NCBI RefSeq assembly: GCF_023661085.1
Contig: NZ_JAHDJT010000026.1
Coordinates: forward strand, 1 to 10,208
DNA length: 10,208 bases
DNA from: Wolbachia pipientis
GTDB taxonomy: Bacteria > Pseudomonadota > Alphaproteobacteria > Rickettsiales > Anaplasmataceae
Reading direction: 5' to 3'
Each line of letters begins with the position of its first letter. Within the stretch, counting starts at the first letter, position 1. The notes beneath the pieces were generated by a model, which saw nothing but the letters and a program-made list of their open reading frames with translations, was not told where the DNA came from and searched no databases. The translations under genes were made by a program, and so were the position numbers. Of the stretch, positions 5,936 through 10,208 are shown in pieces.

Positions 5936-8900
5936 AGCCAAATTTTTTTTCCTAGTGTTGATTTTGCTTGGTGTAAATAGTGGGTACTCTGATGTTTGCC
6001 AAGATATATATTTTCGTACTGACGCTGAAGCTGCAGGGAGCTCAATAGGAAAAGGTTTTTGGAACTTCATTACTGGCAAATGGGGTGATTTAAAATTTGA
6101 TTCTCACTTATTAAAAGAAATTAAAGTAACGACAGTGAAAGATCAAGGAATAAGTGATTATTTTGATCCGAAGATTCAAGTTTGCGACTATGAAGGAGGT
6201 AATTGTTATATATTACCCAACAAAACATCATGCCGCCAGATATACGGAACGCAAACAAGCGGAGCTGGAATTTCTGCAGCAGTTTTCATCGATTGGGAAG
6301 GAGATACAATATTAGATAGTGGTAAAATTAAGGAAGGAGTTGCGGAAGGTCTTGGATGGGAATGGGCAGATGGTGTCACTGACGAAGAGAAAAGTAAATT
6401 TGTTAATTCTCCTAAGATATGTGCTTGCAGCCAAAAAGCAGCTTGCATGGGGGGGTTTTTCTCATATTTTTCTAGAATAGGCGAAGGAGCAAATATTTTC
6501 CGTCCTGGAGATATGGCAAATACCTGTGATACTTGCTATCAAAAAGTGGTGAAATGCGCTCCTGTACCACTTGCACCTGGCCCACCTCCGTTCTGTGAAC
6601 AAATTGCGATGTCACCCCCACAGGTCAGAATTGTTCCTATAACAAATGAAAAAAATGATTACTTTGATCCTAAGGTTAAGGTAATTATTGGTGACTTAAT
6701 AGGACAAGACGGAGAAATCGGAGAAAAGTTAGATTTTCCCAGAAAGTACAAAGAGGATAAGGCTGGGGAGAGCCCTACTCCGGGTGAAGTTAAGGAGCAT
6801 TCTATTTTAGATAGAGATGGTACTACACACTACTTCGAAACATACAGAAAAAAAAATAAACTCTGCACTGAATACCGTGGCACTGAAGGGGAGGAATCTC
6901 AAAGAAGATTGCAATTTCCTGCTCGTTGTTTCCCATCACCTCCTGCTCCAGAGCCCAAAGTAGTGAAGATAGTAGATGAAAATACGTTAAAAATAGGAAT
7001 AAAGATGAGCAGGGAAAATTGCATGCAGCAAGTAAATGGAAGTTATAGTGATGGCTATTGTACTTTTGACATTAGTTTTGATGCTAGTGAAGGTAGGGAA
7101 GAAATTGACCCACGGTCTTTTAGAGTGGTCAAACCAAGAATAGTAGAAAAAACAACTAAGAATAGTAATGATGAAAGTAACATCACTGATGTTATAGAAG
7201 GTATATTGAAAAAGAATCCTCAGTTTGCAATTTTGGAAAAATATGGGCTTACTCCTAATATTGGGATCCAGTTTCCTAATGGTGAGGATTATAGTATAAC
7301 AAATTCCACAGAAGGCAATGAAATCAAATCTACTAAGCTGGAATTAGATGATATGGGGCTGCCAAGAATAAAAGTAAGGTACATGGGAGTGAGGGACCAA
7401 AAAAATTCTAAAAGAAAAATGCTCTGTCTTTCTGGTTGGAAGCCAGAACCAGAAGAGTTTATACTTAAGAGAGGAAATGAGATAATATCATTAAAATCAA
7501 TGGGAGCAAGGTACGTTAAGTACAATACTGTTTATTCAAAGGAGTCGAATCAACTTTATTATTTCCCTTGCGACGAAACAACTGATGTTTTGGCAAAGCC
7601 ACAGAGCGAGCTAGATAAAATAATATTCAATAAGCGGGGATATATTTTCATTCCTGAAGAAAATACGAATAGAAACAATTGCGTTGCGGAAAAGGATGAA
7701 GAAATGGATACAAAACAGGATTGCAACAGATGCAAGATAATATATAAATTAATAGATGAAAAGCATAAAGAAAAAGAATGTAAACAAGATCAAGATGGTT
7801 GCCTTTGCTCTGGTAAGGCTTGTAGCCGCTCAACACAATATTTGAACAAAGAAAATGGTCAATCATTTTACTTAAGATATGAGGAAGTGGATTGTAAAGA
7901 TAAAGATGGTAGAACACTGAAAAACGAAGGAGGTGAAATACAAAAGTGTACACAGTTGAAAGATCAATTGGTTAAAGCGAACAGAACAGAGGTTTTTTAT
8001 GCTGATAAATTGTGTAGGCTTGATTTGGCAGGCTTAAAAGCGAAATTGAAAGAAATAATCAAGAAGCAGTTAGAAAAGAAGAAACAAGAGATTGAAGGGA
8101 AGGATCGGAAAACTTATGATCTTGGAGGTGGTTATTATGATCTTGGAGATGGTTATTATGATCTTGGAGATGGTTACAAAGATGACTTGTCGATAATGTT
8201 TGATCATGTTGAAATAGAAGCATGGGGAAGTGGTGAAGCAGGTCATATAAAAAACACTGCTTACTCTACAGAAAGCAGATCAGGAATGCCAGGAGATTAT
8301 ATTAAAGCTCAATTGAAAATTGATCCTGATTATCCTGTGATTAAGGTGCGAGTTACAGAGGGAGGAGGTAACCAAGAATTTAGTGACACAGATAAAGACG
8401 GGGGACCCATTTTTATAGAAAAATGTCGTTCAAACAAACAAGATTGCAAGCTATTAATCACTGTTGCAGGTGGAGGGGTAAATAAGCTATATGGTGGTAA
8501 GAAGTATAGCACACAGGTTTATGTAGACAATTTAGCATCTCAAGAAGATTTAAAATTAGAAAAACTAATAGTAACAGATAAAATGTCCACAGATAACCAA
8601 GTAGCATATATAAAAGATGGTGAAATCAAGTATGAAGCAGTAGAGTGTGACAGTAGTTTAAGAATCAGTAAACCTGGTGCAGGTGGTTGCATTAACAAAA
8701 GCAAAAGAATTTATGGTAAAGGCTCCCCAGGACATTTGAAGGTTAGACCCATTATAAAGGAATTTAGTGCAGAAGAAATAAATGCTGCTATTGAAAAAGT
8801 AATAGAGAATCAATACGATCTTGGAACTATGACTGATTTTTCAATAGGGGACCTTAACGTGAATATAAGAGAGGTAATAGAAAAGGAAGTTAAAAAGGAA

Positions 8901-8936
8901 TTGTTAGGGTCAGAACCAAAAGATTCTGAATCATAG
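5916..8936 (+). CDS. Large Cys-rich exported protein resembling a VirB6 ectodomain without membrane helices
   Basis: A 1006-aa protein with a clear signal peptide (K-rich start, FFFLVLILLG, cleavage probably after SGYS25) and no other hydrophobic segment, so it should be periplasmic or surface-exposed. I count 31 cysteines. Residues 169-227 hold a Cys cluster (CACSQKAAC, CDTC, then KCAPVPLAPGPPPFC) like the Cys/Pro motif of the long N-terminal regions of rickettsial VirB6 proteins. A DYFDPK(I/V) motif occurs at 81 and 248. A second Cys-dense area lies at about 590-660 (CNRCK, CLCSGKACS). A Lys-rich helix (about 708-733) precedes three YDLG(G/D)GY heptads (734-754). A Gly-rich region follows (761-870: VEIEAWGSGEAGH, GDYIKAQLKI, CKLLITVAGGG) of the type seen at VirB6 C-termini. 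The TrbL/VirB6 polytopic core is absent. The start lies inside the virB4 3' end (20-nt overlap), implying coupled translation. The VirB6 link rests on motif resemblance from memory. Confidence 0.85.
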   Translation: MKSVRLKAKFFFLVLILLGVNSGYSDVCQDIYFRTDAEAAGSSIGKGFWNFITGKWGDLKFDSHLLKEIKVTTVKDQGISDYFDPKIQVCDYEGGNCYILPNKTSCRQIYGTQTSGAGISAAVFIDWEGDTILDSGKIKEGVAEGLGWEWADGVTDEEKSKFVNSPKICACSQKAACMGGFFSYFSRIGEGANIFRPGDMANTCDTCYQKVVKCAPVPLAPGPPPFCEQIAMSPPQVRIVPITNEKNDYFDPKVKVIIGDLIGQDGEIGEKLDFPRKYKEDKAGESPTPGEVKEHSILDRDGTTHYFETYRKKNKLCTEYRGTEGEESQRRLQFPARCFPSPPAPEPKVVKIVDENTLKIGIKMSRENCMQQVNGSYSDGYCTFDISFDASEGREEIDPRSFRVVKPRIVEKTTKNSNDESNITDVIEGILKKNPQFAILEKYGLTPNIGIQFPNGEDYSITNSTEGNEIKSTKLELDDMGLPRIKVRYMGVRDQKNSKRKMLCLSGWKPEPEEFILKRGNEIISLKSMGARYVKYNTVYSKESNQLYYFPCDETTDVLAKPQSELDKIIFNKRGYIFIPEENTNRNNCVAEKDEEMDTKQDCNRCKIIYKLIDEKHKEKECKQDQDGCLCSGKACSRSTQYLNKENGQSFYLRYEEVDCKDKDGRTLKNEGGEIQKCTQLKDQLVKANRTEVFYADKLCRLDLAGLKAKLKEIIKKQLEKKKQEIEGKDRKTYDLGGGYYDLGDGYYDLGDGYKDDLSIMFDHVEIEAWGSGEAGHIKNTAYSTESRSGMPGDYIKAQLKIDPDYPVIKVRVTEGGGNQEFSDTDKDGGPIFIEKCRSNKQDCKLLITVAGGGVNKLYGGKKYSTQVYVDNLASQEDLKLEKLIVTDKMSTDNQVAYIKDGEIKYEAVECDSSLRISKPGAGGCINKSKRIYGKGSPGHLKVRPIIKEFSAEEINAAIEKVIENQYDLGTMTDFSIGDLNVNIREVIEKEVKKELLGSEPKDSES
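8115..8177 (+). repeat. Three tandem 21-bp repeats encoding YDLG(G/D)GY
   Basis: Units 8115-8135, 8136-8156 and 8157-8177 differ at only two bases (GGT/GAT at the fifth codon in the first unit, TAT/TAC at the last codon of the third). They keep the reading frame and encode residues 734-754 of the exported protein, between a Lys-rich helix and the Gly-rich C-terminal part. Near identity at DNA level points to recent expansion, and copy number may vary between strains. A single related YDLG element recurs near the C-terminus (about 8815). Confidence 0.92.
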
Positions 8937-8969
8937 CTTAAAGTGCCTTAACACCACGAATTTTACCTC

Positions 8970-8994
8970 TTACTTTAATAATTAATTAAAGTAA
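8970..8994 (+). terminator. AT-rich 10-bp perfect inverted repeat after the secretion cassette
   Basis: TTACTTTAAT (8970-8979) and ATTAAAGTAA (8985-8994) pair perfectly around a 5-nt loop, 34 nt after the stop of the exported protein. The stem is almost all A-T and no long T-run follows, so it could be a weak terminator of the cassette, an mRNA 3' end structure, or a protein-binding palindrome for the next promoter. Confidence 0.4.
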
Positions 8995-9007
8995 ATCACG
9001 TATTAAT

Positions 9008-9035
9008 TTGCTATTCAGTTTAATTGCTGTATTTT
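9008..9035 (+). promoter_or_regulatory. Possible promoter of the 171-aa gene
   Basis: TTGCTA (9008-9013) and TATTTT (9030-9035) are 16 bp apart, each a 4/6 match. The predicted start is about 9042, giving a leader of about 30 nt with a strong AAGGGGG ribosome site (9058-9064), 6 nt before the ATG. The promoter match is modest for AT-rich DNA, but the gene has a 134-bp gap upstream and a palindrome behind it, so its own promoter is likely. Confidence 0.35.
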
Positions 9036-9070
9036 AACAAAAAGGTACAGCTAATGTAAGGGGGTGCTTT

Positions 9071-9586
9071 ATGTCTCTAAGGAATAAGATTTCTGGGCTA
9101 ATAGAACAACAATTTAACATTAAAAACCATGATAACTATTTAGCTTACGCTATACACAAGTGGGCTGCAAGTGAAATGTCCGATTCCATTGCTCTTTGTA
9201 TAACTGGCAGTGGCGAATGCAAGATTAAGTATCAAGACATTGCAAATTCATTCAACATAACAAAAGAAGAAATTGACCAGGACAATATTGAAAGTATAGG
9301 AAATAAAATAAGAAGTGAAGCTGAAAAGGAAGATAGCAAGTTTTCTGAGTTGATTTCTAGAATGGATCAATCGCTAAAAGAGCAGAGTGAAAAGTCTATT
9401 ATACAAATTTTAAATTCACCTGCTGAGAAAATGTTACAGAGCTTTTGTGGGCAATGCAATAGCTCTACAGAGGAAAGCAGTTCCCCTGAGTCTCAAGAAA
9501 TCAGTGATGCACCCTCTGCTTTACCTGAAGAGCCTACCACAGAAGGTTTAGAAACTGCTACCGGTCAAGATCTTTTTTTAACCTAA
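9071..9586 (+). CDS. Hypothetical soluble protein with acidic Ser/Glu/Pro tail
   Basis: An unrecognised 171-aa protein. Residues 1-125 look folded and mostly helical: an N-terminal amphipathic stretch (NKISGLIEQQF), a compact LAYAIHKWAASEM segment at 24-36, and a charged helix at 72-120. Residues 129-171 are low complexity, rich in Ser, Glu, Pro and Thr, and probably disordered. Cysteines at 43, 50, 126 and 129 are the only obvious special residues; C126-GQ-C129 is a CxxC pair. No signal peptide or membrane segment is seen. The strong ribosome site 6 nt upstream fixes the start. The stop overlaps the stop of the opposing SH3-repeat gene by 4 nt. A cytosolic role or export by the neighbouring T4SS are both possible; nothing in the sequence decides. 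Confidence 0.75.
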   Translation: MSLRNKISGLIEQQFNIKNHDNYLAYAIHKWAASEMSDSIALCITGSGECKIKYQDIANSFNITKEEIDQDNIESIGNKIRSEAEKEDSKFSELISRMDQSLKEQSEKSIIQILNSPAEKMLQSFCGQCNSSTEESSSPESQEISDAPSALPEEPTTEGLETATGQDLFLT

Positions 9587-10071
9587 TCAACCCCATATAT
9601 ATACTCTTTTTGTACCCACGCTTTACGTTTTGAGGAGGACAGCAAACACCATTTCTCATTGCATTTTTCTATTCTCATTATAACGTATTCGTCTATTTTC
9701 ATAGTAATCTTACTGTCCATGTTCTGTTTTTGATATCCATAAGTATCCTCTTTTATCATCGCGTAGCGCCTGTTACTGAGAAGATTACTTTTTATCCATC
9801 CACAGTCTTCTTTTATATCACAGACCCTTTTCCAGTTTTCAAACTCTTCTGTCACTTTCAGGGGCAGATTTTTGCAAATGTATATCCATGTTACAGGATA
9901 GTGAAACCCTGGTCCTGTTCTCATATTGACTTTATTTGATTTTATTGAAACAAAGTTGCTGGCAAACAAGTTAGGACTAAATAATAAAAACAATAGGATA
10001 ATAGTAGATCTATTTCTGAACCAAGATCCCAGTGTAACGCACTGAGATGATGTAAGTGGTTTATTCATCAT
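9583..10071 (-). CDS. Exported protein with two bacterial SH3-like repeats
   Basis: A 162-aa protein with an N-terminal signal (unusually long, about 20-residue n-region with RNR, then STIILLFLLF, cleavage near LFA37|SN). The first SH3-like unit (about 42-98) has the hallmark KVNMRTGPG (47-55), W80 followed by KRV, and GWIKSNLLS at 91-99. A second, weaker unit (about 102-159) ends with W141 CLL and AWVQKEYI. This is the bacterial SH3 (SH3_4/SH3_3) type, which usually binds peptidoglycan or periplasmic partners. In a bacterium with little or no cell wall, the ligand is open. An adjacent second ATG at 10068 is equally usable, and there is no good ribosome site at either. It is transcribed divergently from the PDH E2 gene and converges on the 171-aa gene. 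Confidence 0.85.
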   Translation of the reverse strand: MMNKPLTSSQCVTLGSWFRNRSTIILLFLLFSPNLFASNFVSIKSNKVNMRTGPGFHYPVTWIYICKNLPLKVTEEFENWKRVCDIKEDCGWIKSNLLSNRRYAMIKEDTYGYQKQNMDSKITMKIDEYVIMRIEKCNEKWCLLSSSKRKAWVQKEYIYGVD

Positions 10072-10085
10072 AATTCACGATTAGA

Positions 10086-10114
10086 TTGACATAAGATAAA
10101 GAGTAAATTAAAAA
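10086..10114 (+). promoter_or_regulatory. Candidate promoter of the PDH E2 gene
   Basis: A perfect TTGACA (10086-10091) is followed 17 bp later by TAAAAA (10109-10114, a 4/6 match). Transcription would start near 10121, about 20 nt before the ATG at 10141. The -10 box lies inside the left arm of the 10103-10135 inverted repeat, so occupancy of that repeat could control initiation. No Shine-Dalgarno is seen before the ATG. Confidence 0.45.
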
Positions 10115-10135
10115 TTGAGTAGATTTTTAATTTAC
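10103..10135. repeat. 13-bp perfect inverted repeat between divergent genes
   Basis: GTAAATTAAAAAT (10103-10115) and ATTTTTAATTTAC (10123-10135) are exact reverse complements around a 7-nt centre (TGAGTAG). It fills most of the 69-bp gap between the leftward SH3-repeat gene and the rightward PDH E2 gene, ending 5 nt before the E2 ATG. It could be a bidirectional operator, a cruciform, or an mRNA leader hairpin close to the E2 start codon. Confidence 0.6.
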
Positions 10136-10140
10136 AATAG

Positions 10141-10208
10141 ATGCCCATAGAAATATTAATGCCTGCTCTTTCCCCGACAATGAGCAAAACTGGGGGGAAA
10201 ATCGTAAA
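10141..10208 (+). CDS. pdhC: Pyruvate dehydrogenase E2, dihydrolipoamide acetyltransferase (5' end only)
   Basis: Only the first 22 codons are in the window. They read MPIEILMPALSPTMSKTGGK then IV, the characteristic opening of the N-terminal lipoyl domain of pyruvate dehydrogenase E2: the 'MPALSPTM' signature followed by a Gly-rich turn leading to the 'W..K.GD.V' strand. The enzyme moves the acetyl group from E1 to CoA using lipoyl-lysine. The lipoylated lysine and catalytic domain would lie beyond the right edge. The symbol follows alphaproteobacterial usage (pdhC; aceF elsewhere). The 2-oxoglutarate or branched-chain E2 start differs from this motif, so the PDH assignment is fairly secure. 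Confidence 0.88.
   Translation, partial: MPIEILMPALSPTMSKTGGKIV

Noticed and set aside
7648..7953. 101-codon minus-strand frame inside the exported Cys-rich gene.
   Set aside because: Antisense shadow with Leu/Phe/Tyr-rich composition typical of the complement of Lys/Glu/Asp-rich coding sequence.
8970..8994. Possible insertion-sequence end or miniature mobile element at the AT-rich palindrome.
   Set aside because: No matching second copy, no flanking target duplication and no transposase in the window.
1..10208. CRISPR array, tRNA or rRNA gene, or prophage segment.
   Set aside because: No regularly spaced direct repeats, no cloverleaf-like segment with a T-loop GTTCRA motif in the intergenic gaps, and no phage structural proteins were seen.

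Overview
The window is AT-rich, densely coded alphaproteobacterial DNA. The best fit is an obligate intracellular Rickettsiales genome, most likely Wolbachia or a close Anaplasmataceae relative. Reasons: the rickettsial-type type IV secretion (T4SS) proteins, a pyruvate dehydrogenase E2 gene opening at the right edge, and several lineage-specific hypothetical proteins with low-complexity tails. I assign the organism from protein style and gene content only; no database search was possible.

Layout, left to right. (1) 1-224 is intergenic. It has a convincing leftward promoter for something beyond the left edge and a rightward promoter for the first gene. (2) 225-1798 is a two-gene unit: a cytochrome b561-type membrane haem protein, then a nitronate monooxygenase / FabK-like flavoprotein 5 nt downstream. 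(3) 1799-1902 holds decanucleotide-like repeats and a strong ribosome site. It leads into an unknown 392-aa protein (1903-3081) with internal repeats, a Pro/Glu/Asn-rich linker and a C-terminal double membrane segment. (4) 3082-8936 is a secretion cassette: a hairpin overlapping a sigma70-like promoter, a small signal-peptide protein of VirB2/TrbC layout, a second-type VirB4 ATPase homologue, and a 1006-aa Cys-rich exported protein. The last starts inside the virB4 stop region and looks like the extracytoplasmic part of a rickettsial VirB6, but without membrane helices. (5) 9071-9586 is an unknown soluble protein with an acidic Ser/Glu/Pro tail. It meets, tail to tail, a leftward gene (10071-9583) for an exported protein with two SH3-like repeats. 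(6) At 10141 the first 22 codons of the PDH E2 (lipoyl domain) gene begin, behind a TTGACA-type promoter overlapped by a 13-bp inverted repeat.

The most interesting point is the secretion cassette. The VirB4 homologue keeps Walker B (LDEAW) but has arginine in place of the Walker A lysine, and Glu where VirB4 proteins usually have Gln in the 'ATQS' motif. A VirB2-like pilin candidate, a catalytically suspect VirB4 and a membrane-free VirB6-like ectodomain lie in one likely operon. This suggests a specialised satellite module that modifies or regulates the main T4SS rather than a self-sufficient one. The repeat-bearing 392-aa protein just upstream is a plausible but unproven effector candidate.
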